Assembly (NCBI GenBank): GCA_036557285.1
Contig: DATBHW010000041.1
Span: 16,918-80,917 of the forward strand
DNA length: 64,000 nucleotides
Reading direction: 5' to 3'
DNA from: Ktedonobacterales bacterium
GTDB lineage: Bacteria > Chloroflexota > Ktedonobacteria > Ktedonobacterales > DATBGS01
Shown: positions 48,516 to 57,884 of the stretch, in pieces
How the letters are laid out: each line of letters begins with the position of its first letter
How positions within the stretch are numbered: position 1 is the stretch's first letter
The notes under the pieces: model-generated
What the model was told of the DNA's origin: nothing
The model's input: only the letters and a program-made list of their open reading frames with translations
Database searches by the model: none
Made by a program: the position numbers and the translations under genes

Positions 48516-49475
48516 TTACTCAGCCCCGGAAGCCAGCGCGTCTGAGGTTTTCGCCGCTATATGGGGATGTTGTTCGCGTGGCAGATAGAGCCGACGACGA
48601 CGATCAATCTGATACTGAAAACTGACGCGCATGCCGCGAGCGCAGTACAGAAAGTTGGCGAGGCCAGACCCCCGACGCAGCATGAGCAGCTTCTTCCAGG
48701 AAATACAATCGCCCAGCCACTGATGGGCGATTGTAGGCAGAATGGTCAGGTCTCCCAGGCGCAAGTATTTCATATACAACGCCCCGGCGGCGAGGTAGGC
48801 GTGGTACATTAACGCTCTGCCCCCACCATCCCAGGAGCGAAACCCGGAGTGAACGACATAAGCATCAGGCGCGTTCAGCACACTGTAGCCTGCTTTCAAT
48901 ATCCGGTAGGTCATATCTCCATCTTCATAGCTATACAGCGGCGCTCCGGCCCCTAACAGCTCGTCAAACGGGCCGACTGCCCGGAGCGATTCCTGGCGAA
49001 AGGCCATATTCGCTCCAATGCCTCTGGCGCGCCTGAAAGCCCAGGGAGACGAGATGCGCTCCTGTGAGCGCACGACGAAGGCGGGAATGTGTCCCGCCGC
49101 CGGATCGTAGGAGATGGCGCGCACCTCACCGCAAATCTCGCCCACATCAGGATAGGCGCGGAAATACTCTACCAGCAAGGCAAGCCAATCGGGACTCACA
49201 TCGCAATCGTCATCGGTGAAGGCAATGATTGGCCCGCGCGCGTGGGCAAGGGCAATGTTGCGCGCAACAGAGAGGCCCGCCGTCTGAGAGCGCCAGTAGC
49301 TGAAACGGGCATCGCCCGCTGTCACCTCATGGACCGCCTGTTCTGTATCCTCTGCTGCGCTTTGATCAACGATCACCGCGTCGAAGTCTTTATAACTTGA
49401 GGCAGCCAGGCTGCGCAGCGTCGCAGCAATAGCTGAGCCGCGATTGCGTGTGCAGATGCAAACCGTGACGTGCAT
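48516..49475 (-). CDS. Glycosyltransferase family 2
   Basis: 319 residues; GGGAGATAGCT before ATG 49475. VTVCICTRNRGSAIAATLRS, VIVDQSAAEDT, GLSVARNIALAHARGPIIAF, TDDDCDVSPDW (DxD), GANMAFRQESLRAVGPFDEL and YSYEDGDMTYRIL are the expected GT2 motifs. The C-terminal third has an amphipathic region (MYHAYLAAGALYMKYLRLGD). Adds one sugar on the cytoplasmic face. Confidence 0.93.
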   Translation of the reverse strand: MHVTVCICTRNRGSAIAATLRSLAASSYKDFDAVIVDQSAAEDTEQAVHEVTAGDARFSYWRSQTAGLSVARNIALAHARGPIIAFTDDDCDVSPDWLALLVEYFRAYPDVGEICGEVRAISYDPAAGHIPAFVVRSQERISSPWAFRRARGIGANMAFRQESLRAVGPFDELLGAGAPLYSYEDGDMTYRILKAGYSVLNAPDAYVVHSGFRSWDGGGRALMYHAYLAAGALYMKYLRLGDLTILPTIAHQWLGDCISWKKLLMLRRGSGLANFLYCARGMRVSFQYQIDRRRRLYLPREQHPHIAAKTSDALASGAE

Positions 49476-49511
49476 AGCTATCTCCCACATTCGCTGCCAG
49501 GTGTGTTACGA

Positions 49512-51617
49512 TTACTCATGTATCAGGCGCGCATAGCGCGCTACTACGCCTGGCGTCACATTGATGAGTTGTCCAGAATCGCCACCGCGCGCCACAAAAT
49601 CGGCAATCGCCTTGAGGCCAGCCGCCCGACTCCAGATGGGGCCGGTGAACGCCCACAAACAGGTATCGAGCGTCCCTACCAGCCAGCCCGGACGTTTCGC
49701 CGCCAGCAATCGCCGCTCCGCGCGCCGCAAATCGCCGACGCTGTTGATCGTCTCAAACGGCGTCCAGCCATCCCAATGCCCAACAGTATAATTCAAGGCG
49801 ATACATGTCGCATCCTGGTAGAGTACGGCTGGCTCCCGCCCAAAACCCGCCTTGCTGAACATATACGACAGCCCGGCAGCGCGCACTGCTTCGATAGCCT
49901 CTTTGCGAATGGGGCCAGGCGCGAAGAACTCATAGGGACGATACGGCGCGAGGGCTGCGCGCAGCCCATGCTCGCGCGCCCAATCGCCCAGGCGTCGTGT
50001 CACCGGCAGGCGCGGCGCTGGGGCCGATGGGACCGGCGCGCCCGCCGCGTCTGCTGCGTCATCAGGCAAGACTATCGCGGGCGCTTGCGCCGCTGCTGGC
50101 GAGTGATAACGCAGTTGGAGAAAAGGCGCTTGCGCCTGTGCCCTGGCCGTGATGGGCAGCTTCGGCTTCGGCAGGGGGAGCATCACCGGGTCCATCACAG
50201 CCCACCATCCCTTTGGCCGCCACGCCCGGGGTACGCCCAGCCGCTCCAGGGTTTGATTCGCCGCCTGAAGATAGTCGGCCAGCTTTCCCTCTGGCATCCG
50301 CGACTCAATCGCCGCCCCTATCCCGCAGCTTGCCAGCAGCATCTCCAGATATGGAAACACTCCGCCGCGTTCGAGCGGCGTCCGTAACAATTCCAATGGG
50401 GCTTCCGGCTGATATTCCAGCGCGGGAACCGTCAGGGCCAGCCCGCCCTTCATTTTGGAGAGCGCCACCACATCAATCACGCGATACAGGTTCTCCAACT
50501 CGCGGATCATGCCTGTCCAGAAGATAAGAGAAACCAGGACGCGCCCCTCGCGTGCCCACGCGCGCAACTGCTCGTCATCTGGCTCACGCCCCGCGATGCC
50601 ATCAGCTTGCTCGCTCGATGACCAGTCGTATCCCGCCAGGCGCAGCACAGGAAAGGGTGGACGGCAGGGGTCGATCAACTGGAATGCTAATCCAAGCGAC
50701 GACAGCGCGAAAAAATCACCATCTTCATACTGCCGCCCCAGCACCGCCGTCTTACTCTGGCGCAGTTCAGCCGCTAAGCGTTGAATAACGACCTGCTGGG
50801 GCTTGCTGTAGATCGCCAGCCGCCGCTCGCGCCACGCATCAGGCAGCCAGGCCGATACCGCTGTTGGATCAGCCAGCACCCACCCACCAGCGCAGCGCGC
50901 CAGCCAGCGACGCGCCACACGTTCGGTCAGCGTGGCAAAATCATCCTCTGGCTCCAGCGTATCCAGTGGGCCGGGCATCTGTATGGCGGCCCGATCCTGG
51001 GCCGCCAGGCCGCTGTGGGCTGAGCACAGCCCCTCTAGCTTCTTCGAGCCTTGTGTTCCCAGGAAAAGCGTTTGCAGCCGCCGCACACCCATCTGCGCCA
51101 GTTGGGGTATATCATCCTGCTGAAGCGCATTGATTTCTAATCCCAGCGCGCGCCGCCCGGCAATCTCCGGGTACAGATAGGCGTCTATGCCGACCAGATC
51201 GCGCCTGGGCTGCGTATCTATGATTACTGCCTCCTCTGGTATGGCTGCGCCAAGCGCCTCGAAGGCCCGGCTGTAGGTTTCCGCAAAACCAGAGACCGCC
51301 AGCCGGGGCACGCCAAGCTGCTCAAGCGTCGGGCCAAATGCCGCCGGGCCAGCGGTCAGCGCCACCGTGTCAAAGCGATGCAGCAAGAGATACAGCCGCT
51401 CGTAATGATGCGCGCCAATCATCGTGCCGCCTGTCAGCACGCCAGCAGGGAGCGCAGCGGGATCGCCGCCGCCGTAGTGGTCTCCCAGGCGATAAGCGTC
51501 ATAATAGACCTCAAAGAACCATCCGGCTGCTTCCGCCGCCCAGGAGAGCGTGGCGGCAACCGCATTTCTGGCGGGGTTGGTATCAGCGGTGAGATAGAGG
51601 AGAAGCCTGGGTTTCAT
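49512..51617 (-). CDS. Large protein of unknown function in the EPS operon
   Basis: 701 residues; stop-start overlap (ATGA) with the upstream methyltransferase. The N-terminus MKPRLLLYLTADTNPARNAV resembles the start of a nucleotide- or sugar-binding Rossmann fold. The middle (ELENLYRVIDVVALSKMKGG, LDTLEPEDDFATLTERVARR) is alpha/beta. The last third (AGLSYMFSKAGFGREPAVLY, LNYTVGHWDGWTPFETINSV) loosely recalls the ends of polysaccharide-deacetylase-like proteins, but the NodB metal motif is not visible. No signal or membrane segment. I do not recognise the family. Operon position implies a role in building or controlling the polymer. Confidence 0.8.
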   Translation of the reverse strand: MKPRLLLYLTADTNPARNAVAATLSWAAEAAGWFFEVYYDAYRLGDHYGGGDPAALPAGVLTGGTMIGAHHYERLYLLLHRFDTVALTAGPAAFGPTLEQLGVPRLAVSGFAETYSRAFEALGAAIPEEAVIIDTQPRRDLVGIDAYLYPEIAGRRALGLEINALQQDDIPQLAQMGVRRLQTLFLGTQGSKKLEGLCSAHSGLAAQDRAAIQMPGPLDTLEPEDDFATLTERVARRWLARCAGGWVLADPTAVSAWLPDAWRERRLAIYSKPQQVVIQRLAAELRQSKTAVLGRQYEDGDFFALSSLGLAFQLIDPCRPPFPVLRLAGYDWSSSEQADGIAGREPDDEQLRAWAREGRVLVSLIFWTGMIRELENLYRVIDVVALSKMKGGLALTVPALEYQPEAPLELLRTPLERGGVFPYLEMLLASCGIGAAIESRMPEGKLADYLQAANQTLERLGVPRAWRPKGWWAVMDPVMLPLPKPKLPITARAQAQAPFLQLRYHSPAAAQAPAIVLPDDAADAAGAPVPSAPAPRLPVTRRLGDWAREHGLRAALAPYRPYEFFAPGPIRKEAIEAVRAAGLSYMFSKAGFGREPAVLYQDATCIALNYTVGHWDGWTPFETINSVGDLRRAERRLLAAKRPGWLVGTLDTCLWAFTGPIWSRAAGLKAIADFVARGGDSGQLINVTPGVVARYARLIHE

Positions 51618-52330
51618 TTAGGTTTCCGTCCGATTGCCAGGAACCACTTTGGCAGCAGCGGCAGGGGGCCATAGCGCCGCTCGCCAATCACAGCAAAGCC
51701 AGCCGCAGAGAGCCAGCCCAAAAACGTCTTCCGGCGCATGTGGTGAACGATGCCCGCCCACTCAGGCAGCACACCGCCGCAGCGTATCGTCTGTATCCAG
51801 CGGCTGGGGCGTTTGCCTACATAGCGGGGATAGCAGAAGACCCACCAGGGCGTTCCGTTGGTGGCGTCAATGAGCGCCGCGCCGCCTGGCCGCAGGACGC
51901 GGTAGAGTTCGCGCACTGCCGCCTGTGGGTCGGGCAGATGCACCAGCAGATCGAGACAGATCAGCAAATCGAAGCTGCCATCCGCAAAGGGCAGCGGCTG
52001 AGAGGCGTCAACCGCGCTGGTCTGCAAACGCCCCGGCGGGACAGCCGCCTCCTGGGCTGCTTTGCGCGCCAGTTCCAGCATGGCCTCCGAAATATCGCAG
52101 AGATGGACCTGATACTGCTGCGCCAATGGGACCGCAAGACGCCCCATACCGCCGCCAATATCGAGAACGCGCCCGTCTGGCCTGTCGGCGAGCAGTTCTG
52201 CCGCCAGCTTCAGCACGTCAAGCCGCTTGCGGGCATAGAGATGGCGAAAGGGGTTATGGCGCTCTTCTGGCTGGAACTGCTGGATATACGCGCCGGATTG
52301 GAAGACTGACCGCTCGTAGGAGAGATTCAT
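51614..52330 (-). CDS. SAM-dependent methyltransferase (class I)
   Basis: 238 residues. Motif I VLDIGGGMGRLAVPLA, acidic motif II in VHLCDISEAMLELARKAA, motif III LLICLDLLVHLPDP, RVLRPGGAALID. Methyltransf_11/UbiE-like fold. In an EPS locus it probably caps or modifies a sugar hydroxyl. It overlaps both neighbours by 4 bp (ATGA). Confidence 0.94.
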   Translation of the reverse strand: MNLSYERSVFQSGAYIQQFQPEERHNPFRHLYARKRLDVLKLAAELLADRPDGRVLDIGGGMGRLAVPLAQQYQVHLCDISEAMLELARKAAQEAAVPPGRLQTSAVDASQPLPFADGSFDLLICLDLLVHLPDPQAAVRELYRVLRPGGAALIDATNGTPWWVFCYPRYVGKRPSRWIQTIRCGGVLPEWAGIVHHMRRKTFLGWLSAAGFAVIGERRYGPLPLLPKWFLAIGRKPK

Positions 52331-53571
52331 TGGGCCACCTCCACAGAATCTTGCTCGCGCTCAGGCCGCAGGCCGCCAGGCGCCATTGCTCCTGGCGCGC
52401 GCCTCCAGCGGGCCACGATCTGCGCGTAATAGTCTGCCAGGCGCGCCGCCATCTTATCAATGCTAAACGCTTCCATCCTGCGGAGCGCGCTGGCCCCCAC
52501 CTGCTCCAGCAGGACAGGATCGGCCAGGGCATCCAGCATACGCCCGGCTAACGCGGCGGCATCGCCTGGCTCAACCAGAAAGCCGCTCAGGCCGTCCTCA
52601 ATCACTTCCTCAAAGCCACAGCCGCGTGTTCCAATGACTGGGCGGCCAAGCTGCATCGCTTCCAGGCAGGTATTTGCCAGATTCTCCCATAGGGAGGGCA
52701 GCGCCACCAGCCGCGCCGCCTTAATAATGGGGAAAAGCGCGGGCTGCGGCATGCGCGGCAGAAACAACAGACGCTCCGCGTAGGGTGTGTTCATCGCCAG
52801 AATGGCTTCGCGCATCGTCCCACCACGATAGGGCATATCGTCTCCGACAAAGACGGCTTTCAAGCCTGGATAGGTGTCCAGCACGCGCGGCAGCGCCGCG
52901 CCCAATGTCTGCACGCCTTTGCGCTCTTCCAGACGCCCAAAATAGAGGATGTAATCACTCCCCCGCAGGGCTTCCGGCAGCGGGCCATCCGCATGAGCGT
53001 TGACCAGCGCCGGGTCCATGCCGGTTGGAACCACTGTGACGCGCTGCGAAGCAATCTTCCAGTCCTGGCACACAATATCGGCCAGCGCCCGCGTGGGCGA
53101 GATAATCCCATCGCTCCGGCGCGTCTGAACACGCTCCATCACCCTGACGGGCATGTTCCGCAGACCGAAGGAGGAGTGCTGATCGAGGCGCTGCACCAGA
53201 AAGAGCGGAGTCGCCAGGCGTGTGACGAGCGGCGCCCGGCGGGCTGGCGCAAGCGCGTACCAGAATGCTTCCCCACCCCACTCGCATGCCTGAACCACGT
53301 CCAGACGCCCCGGAATGCGGGCAATGGTCCCGGCAACCTGCTTCGCGTGCAGCAGCGATTGCGCTTCGCGTGGTTTCAGACGAGGCTCGGCCAAACGATG
53401 CACCTGCACCCCGTTTTCCTCATAGTTCGCGCCGGGTTTCCAGGCCGCCGTGACCACATGGACCTCGTGGCCCAGCCGGACCAGCGCGGCTGCCGTTTTA
53501 TGGGTGTAGCTCGCTATCCCGCCGATATGGGTTTCAGGCGGATATTCCCGCGAGATCAGACAGATTCTCAT
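52327..53571 (-). CDS. Glycosyltransferase family 4
   Basis: 414 residues. GT-B fold: N-terminal MRICLISREYPPETHIGGIA with the glycine loop; C-terminal LYFGRLEERKGVQTLGAALP, the E-x7-E motif region PSLWENLANTCLEAMQLGRP and GFEEVIEDGLSGFLVEPGD. Retaining sugar transferase acting on the lipid-linked unit. Donor and acceptor cannot be told from sequence alone. Confidence 0.95.
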   Translation of the reverse strand: MRICLISREYPPETHIGGIASYTHKTAAALVRLGHEVHVVTAAWKPGANYEENGVQVHRLAEPRLKPREAQSLLHAKQVAGTIARIPGRLDVVQACEWGGEAFWYALAPARRAPLVTRLATPLFLVQRLDQHSSFGLRNMPVRVMERVQTRRSDGIISPTRALADIVCQDWKIASQRVTVVPTGMDPALVNAHADGPLPEALRGSDYILYFGRLEERKGVQTLGAALPRVLDTYPGLKAVFVGDDMPYRGGTMREAILAMNTPYAERLLFLPRMPQPALFPIIKAARLVALPSLWENLANTCLEAMQLGRPVIGTRGCGFEEVIEDGLSGFLVEPGDAAALAGRMLDALADPVLLEQVGASALRRMEAFSIDKMAARLADYYAQIVARWRRAPGAMAPGGLRPEREQDSVEVAQ

Positions 53572-54743
53572 GGACGCTCCCCAGGCGCTGCCAGCGTTTT
53601 CATCAGGCCAGTAAGCCGCTCGGTGTTCTGACGAGCGTCAAAGCGCGCCAGCGCCCTGGCGCGCGCCCGCTCCCCCATAGCGCGGCGCAGCGGTTCGTCA
53701 TCGAGCAAGCTTTCCAGCCGGGCGGCCAGGGCCGCGCCATCTTTCGGCTCAATCAGAAATCCCTGCTGCCCATCATCCACAATATCCGGCACACCACCAA
53801 CATTCGTCGTGATAACGGGCAAGCCAGTCGCCATCGCTTCAATGGAGGCAATGCCAAAGCAATCTGCCAACGTTGGCAGGACAAACACATGACTCTCACG
53901 ATAGAGCCGTATCAGCAGGGGATCGTTTGCCTCCAGGTTTGTGTGCAGATGCAGCCCCGGCGTCGGCTCGCGGAGTATGGGCGGGGTGCGCGTCACGATA
54001 TGCAGTTCACACCGCTGCTGACCACGATCCAGAAACCAATCGAGCAGCAGCGTCCCGCCTTTCCGCTCAAAATCTCCGCCAACAAAGAGGACGCGCGGTA
54101 CCTGGCTGGTTGCCGCCAGCCGCGCCTCGCGCATCTCCGCCGGAGGCGGCGACCATTGTTCGGTATCCACTCCGGGCGGCAGCACGACGATCTTTTCCTC
54201 TGGAATCCCATAATCGCGCATCACCGAATCTTTGGTCCAGTTCGACCAGGGCAGGATCAGGCGAGCGGCGCGGTAAATATCAACGTTCACCCGATGTTTA
54301 TACCGGGTGAGCGCCGAATTACCCGGCTTAGGATGATTATAAAACTCCGCCATCAGGTCCAGTTGATGGGGCGTCATATCGTTCATGATCACGGTAGGCA
54401 CACGCCGCAGCGCGCTGCGAATAAAGACGCAGAGCGCCTCGCTGTTAAAGAGCAGCGCGTCATACGGCCCTTTCCGCAAACCCTGGCGCACTTGCAGCGC
54501 GCCACGCGCCACCCCGGCTTTCCTGGGGGGGACCAGGGGTATCCGCTCAATCCAACCCCCTGGCTCATAGTAGGTAACTTCCGTCCAGGTGGGCGCAACG
54601 CTGGGGTCGCGCTCGATGAAACGGCGAAGGTTGCGATAGACCGTAATATGCCCCAACACCTGCTGCATCATAAACCCGAAGCGATAGTCGGGCAATGCGC
54701 GCTCCAGCGCAGCGCCCTGGCCTTGCTCTTGTATCAGTGTCAT
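53568..54743 (-). CDS. Glycosyltransferase family 4, paralogue of 60394-61524
   Basis: 391 residues. N-terminal YRFGFMMQQVLGHITVYRNL and RDPSVAPTW are shared with the GT4 at 60394. C-terminal half: VLFVGGDFERKGG, VFVLPTLADCFGIASIEAMA, GGVPDIVDDGQQGFLIEPKD. GT-B retaining enzyme. 4-bp overlaps on both sides. Confidence 0.95.
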   Translation of the reverse strand: MTLIQEQGQGAALERALPDYRFGFMMQQVLGHITVYRNLRRFIERDPSVAPTWTEVTYYEPGGWIERIPLVPPRKAGVARGALQVRQGLRKGPYDALLFNSEALCVFIRSALRRVPTVIMNDMTPHQLDLMAEFYNHPKPGNSALTRYKHRVNVDIYRAARLILPWSNWTKDSVMRDYGIPEEKIVVLPPGVDTEQWSPPPAEMREARLAATSQVPRVLFVGGDFERKGGTLLLDWFLDRGQQRCELHIVTRTPPILREPTPGLHLHTNLEANDPLLIRLYRESHVFVLPTLADCFGIASIEAMATGLPVITTNVGGVPDIVDDGQQGFLIEPKDGAALAARLESLLDDEPLRRAMGERARARALARFDARQNTERLTGLMKTLAAPGERP

Positions 54744-55951
54744 ATGTTTCTCGTCTTCACCAGATGCTCCAGCGCCCCGGCGATCTGCTCAGAGCGCCCT
54801 TGAAGCGTGAATTTCTCCAGCACCCGCTGCCGCCCCTTTTGCCCCATGATCTGGCGGCGTTCGGGGTCGCGCAGCAAGGTAATAATCGCATCAGCCAGTG
54901 GTTCAATCTGGTTCGTTGGGACCAGCAAACCCGTCTCCTGGTCGTCTACAATCTCAGGGGTTCCCCCGCTATCAGCCCCAACCACCGCTTTTTCGCAGGC
55001 CATAGCCTCAATCGTCACCAGCCCAAAAGGCTCTTCAACGGAGGGCATTGCGTACAGATCAAGAGCGCGATACAACGGGAGGGTATCTCGTTGAAAGCCC
55101 GTATAGGTGACATGGCGCTGGAGTCCCAGGTCTTGCGTCAGTTGCTCCAGTTCGGGTCGTAATTCGCCTGAGCCAACAATGAGCAGATGGGCGTTTGGCA
55201 CAGCCTCAAGGACGCGCGGCATCGCTTTTAATAAAACAGCGTGTCCCTTAAATGGACGTAGGATGCTGAAGATGCCGATCAGCAGGGCATCTTCAGGAAT
55301 GCCAAGCCGAGCACGCGCTTCAGGGCTGGCCCCTGGCGAAAAGCGGCTCGCGTCAATGGCATTATAGGCCATGAGCAGCTTTTCAGGGACTACCCCTATT
55401 TGGGCATAGCTTTGATTGGTAAAACCTGAATTGGTAATAACCAGATCGGCCCGCAAAGCTGTTCGGCGTTTCAACCCGCCGTTGGCAAAACCAGGGGCAA
55501 AGAAAAATTGGGGATGGAAGACCAGCGCGGCGCGGCGGGAAATCCGCGCGGCGCACAGAGCAGCAAGCATCGCGCGGGTGCGATCCCCGGTAAAGATCGC
55601 CTGCGGCCTGGTTCTCCAGGCCACCCAGGCCACCTTTGCCAGCGCGGCGCTGAACAGCAGCAGGCTGCGCAGTTTGTTCATCGGCCCGCGCGCTCTGGCG
55701 CCCTCCAGAACACCAAAATGAGTCGGGACGTGCCGAATGCCTGCTATCTTTCCAATCTGTTCGGCAGTTGGCCCTTGAGGTGAGGTAAAAGCGGTGACGG
55801 CAAAGCGCCGCTTATCGAGGGCGTCAAGCAGCCAGACTTCACAGCGCGTATCGCCCCCCGTAAAGATCGCATCCGTAATGTACAAGAGCCGAATAGGAAC
55901 CTGAACAGATGGAGCAGCAGGTCGCTGCACGGAGGAGATGGTTTGATTCAT
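54740..55951 (-). CDS. Glycosyltransferase family 4
   Basis: 403 residues. N-terminal IRLLYITDAIFTGGDTRCEV; C-terminal FSILRPFKGHAVLLKAMPRV, IVGSGELRPELEQLTQDLGL, MPSVEEPFGLVTIEAMACEK and SGGTPEIVDDQETGLLVPTN. The E-x7-E pair is clear. Capsule or O-antigen-type enzyme. Fifty-eight bases after the flippase gene. Confidence 0.95.
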   Translation of the reverse strand: MNQTISSVQRPAAPSVQVPIRLLYITDAIFTGGDTRCEVWLLDALDKRRFAVTAFTSPQGPTAEQIGKIAGIRHVPTHFGVLEGARARGPMNKLRSLLLFSAALAKVAWVAWRTRPQAIFTGDRTRAMLAALCAARISRRAALVFHPQFFFAPGFANGGLKRRTALRADLVITNSGFTNQSYAQIGVVPEKLLMAYNAIDASRFSPGASPEARARLGIPEDALLIGIFSILRPFKGHAVLLKAMPRVLEAVPNAHLLIVGSGELRPELEQLTQDLGLQRHVTYTGFQRDTLPLYRALDLYAMPSVEEPFGLVTIEAMACEKAVVGADSGGTPEIVDDQETGLLVPTNQIEPLADAIITLLRDPERRQIMGQKGRQRVLEKFTLQGRSEQIAGALEHLVKTRNI

Positions 55952-56009
55952 AAAGAGCCTCTATTACAATCAATGAAGCGGTTGGTTCCCTTGATGGGCG
56001 CCAGGCGCT

Positions 56010-57527
56010 TCAGGCAGCTTTCATATCGGTCTGTTCTGTTTGTGGCCGCCTTCGCTTCTTTCCAACTTTCCGCAGCGCCTTCGCCACCAGTGGCTCAAGC
56101 AACTGCAAATCCTCGCGTGGCAGCGCGCCCAGCGCCAGCGCCGCGACGACATAGATGACCATGCCGACAGCGACGGGAATGGCGATAAAATATCCCTGTG
56201 TATACCAGACGCCCAGCGCCATCAAGCCTGCTGCCGAGCAGGATTTTGCCATGCTCACCACGTTGCTCCACCCCAGGACACGGCGCGGAAGGATGACGAT
56301 GCCAACAATAGTCATCAATCCTTCAGTTAACAGCAGCGCCCAGGCTGCGCCATACGCGCCATTGCCATACGCCTGCTGGTAGTAGTTGATGAGTACAACG
56401 TTGATTAACGGGTTAATGACACAGGCAGCGGCCATCACCTTCGTCCAGATAATCTGGCGTTCAGTTGCCACCAGGAATTGATTAATGAGAATATTGAGAT
56501 AGGTAGGCACAACAGTGGCGGCCAGCACCATCATCACCGGAATTGATTCGCCAAAACTCAGGCCGTACACCATCAAAATGAACTGCTTGGCAAGCAGTAT
56601 TCCGCCCACAGCTATTGGCAGACTGAGGCAGGCCAGCAGATTGAAGCTGCGCCGGGCCATCTTCGCCATCTCGCGCGGCGCGGTTTTGTAGGTGCGCGCC
56701 AGCGCCGGGAAGATGGCTGTGCTTACCGCTGTGGGAAGGAACAGGAGCAGCCCAAATAGCCCAACGGGTACATTATACCAACCGACCACTTCAGTGCTGG
56801 TCAGAAAGGAGAGCATCAGCGAATCAATATACACGTAGATCGTCAAAAAGATGCCCGTTATCCAGAATGGCAGCCCGCTGACGACGAGGTAGCGCATCAG
56901 CCGAAAGTTCGGGCGCAGGTGGACGGAACTCAACGGCTTCCACCAGAAGACAAAGAACATCAGGCTCACTAACGAGGCCCCGGTGGAGATGACGCTCAGC
57001 AGGATTACTCCATGCCCGGCCAGGACCACTGCTATGCTGCCAAAGGTGATGATACATTCGGAAATAATCCCGCCCAGGGTGTTGTATTTCATCCGCTCGA
57101 ACGCTTGAAATCCGGCTTGAAGTGGTCCTCCGAGAAAGCCAAAGATCATCGCAACGGCGTTGATATAAATGACGACCTGTGTGTGCGTCGAATAGCCTGC
57201 CACCCAGGCAATGAGGGCTATGAACAGCAGGCTGGGCAGCGAGAGTATCGCCCGGATCATAATCGCCGCGCCGATCAGATCAGGCGCTTTGGCGTGGTCC
57301 CTGGCAATATCGCGCGTCATCAGCGTCCCTATCCCCAATGCGCCAATAGTAGATATGAGGGAAGTCAAAGCGCCAGCAAGCGCGATTTCACCAGTCCCCT
57401 GGGGGCCGAGGTAGCGAGGGACATACACTGCCGTTATAATGCTCAGGACGAGGGTAATGATCTGCCCAACGAATAAGATCAGGGTATTTTTTAAGATGAG
57501 GTGTTTCGGCTTCGATTGCATCGTCAT
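56010..57527 (-). CDS. Wzx-type polysaccharide flippase
   Basis: 505 residues with about 14 hydrophobic helices, start ATG 57527 with AGAGGATAG upstream. LILKNTLILFVGQIITLVLS, YVPRYLGPQGTGEIALAGAL and GIGTLMTRDIARDHAK are typical of the MOP/MATE-like polysaccharide transporters (RfbX). It moves the undecaprenyl-linked repeat unit to the outer face for the polymerase at 43768. First gene of the leftward operon that starts from region C. Confidence 0.95.
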   Translation of the reverse strand: MTMQSKPKHLILKNTLILFVGQIITLVLSIITAVYVPRYLGPQGTGEIALAGALTSLISTIGALGIGTLMTRDIARDHAKAPDLIGAAIMIRAILSLPSLLFIALIAWVAGYSTHTQVVIYINAVAMIFGFLGGPLQAGFQAFERMKYNTLGGIISECIITFGSIAVVLAGHGVILLSVISTGASLVSLMFFVFWWKPLSSVHLRPNFRLMRYLVVSGLPFWITGIFLTIYVYIDSLMLSFLTSTEVVGWYNVPVGLFGLLLFLPTAVSTAIFPALARTYKTAPREMAKMARRSFNLLACLSLPIAVGGILLAKQFILMVYGLSFGESIPVMMVLAATVVPTYLNILINQFLVATERQIIWTKVMAAACVINPLINVVLINYYQQAYGNGAYGAAWALLLTEGLMTIVGIVILPRRVLGWSNVVSMAKSCSAAGLMALGVWYTQGYFIAIPVAVGMVIYVVAALALGALPREDLQLLEPLVAKALRKVGKKRRRPQTEQTDMKAA

Positions 57528-57632
57528 CTCTATCCTCTTATCCCCCCACTCCAGCTTCATCCCACCTGGCAGTTCAGATTGGCAGTTGCTCTGGCGCCTC
57601 CGCCAAGTATAGCTTTGCAGGGCAACAAGCCA

Positions 57633-57663
57633 GGTTGAGGTCGTGTTAAGAAGTGGTTGAGAA
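57633..57663. promoter_or_regulatory. Pho-box-like repeats, region C of the EPS locus
   Basis: Three direct repeats with 11-bp period: GGTTGAGG (57633), TGTTAAGAA (57644) and GGTTGAGAA (57655). An inverted TTCTTAACC stands at 57722-57730. It lies between the leftward flippase operon and the rightward GT9 operon. Confidence 0.55.
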
Positions 57664-57884
57664 GAGATTGGTCCAGGCAGTAGTTCGATGACGCGCCACT
57701 ACTCAAGCGCAAGCTGTGTATTTCTTAACCAACGCTTTTCCATCTTAACAGTTTCATAACCTGTTCCACCTGCCATCTCGATGCGCTGGTGGTACGCTCA
57801 ATGCCGGGCAGTTCTGCCCGCAGCGGAGGGAAACAGGGCGCGGCAGCGTCTATCCCTCACCGATTGATTGGAGAAGTATCCGGG

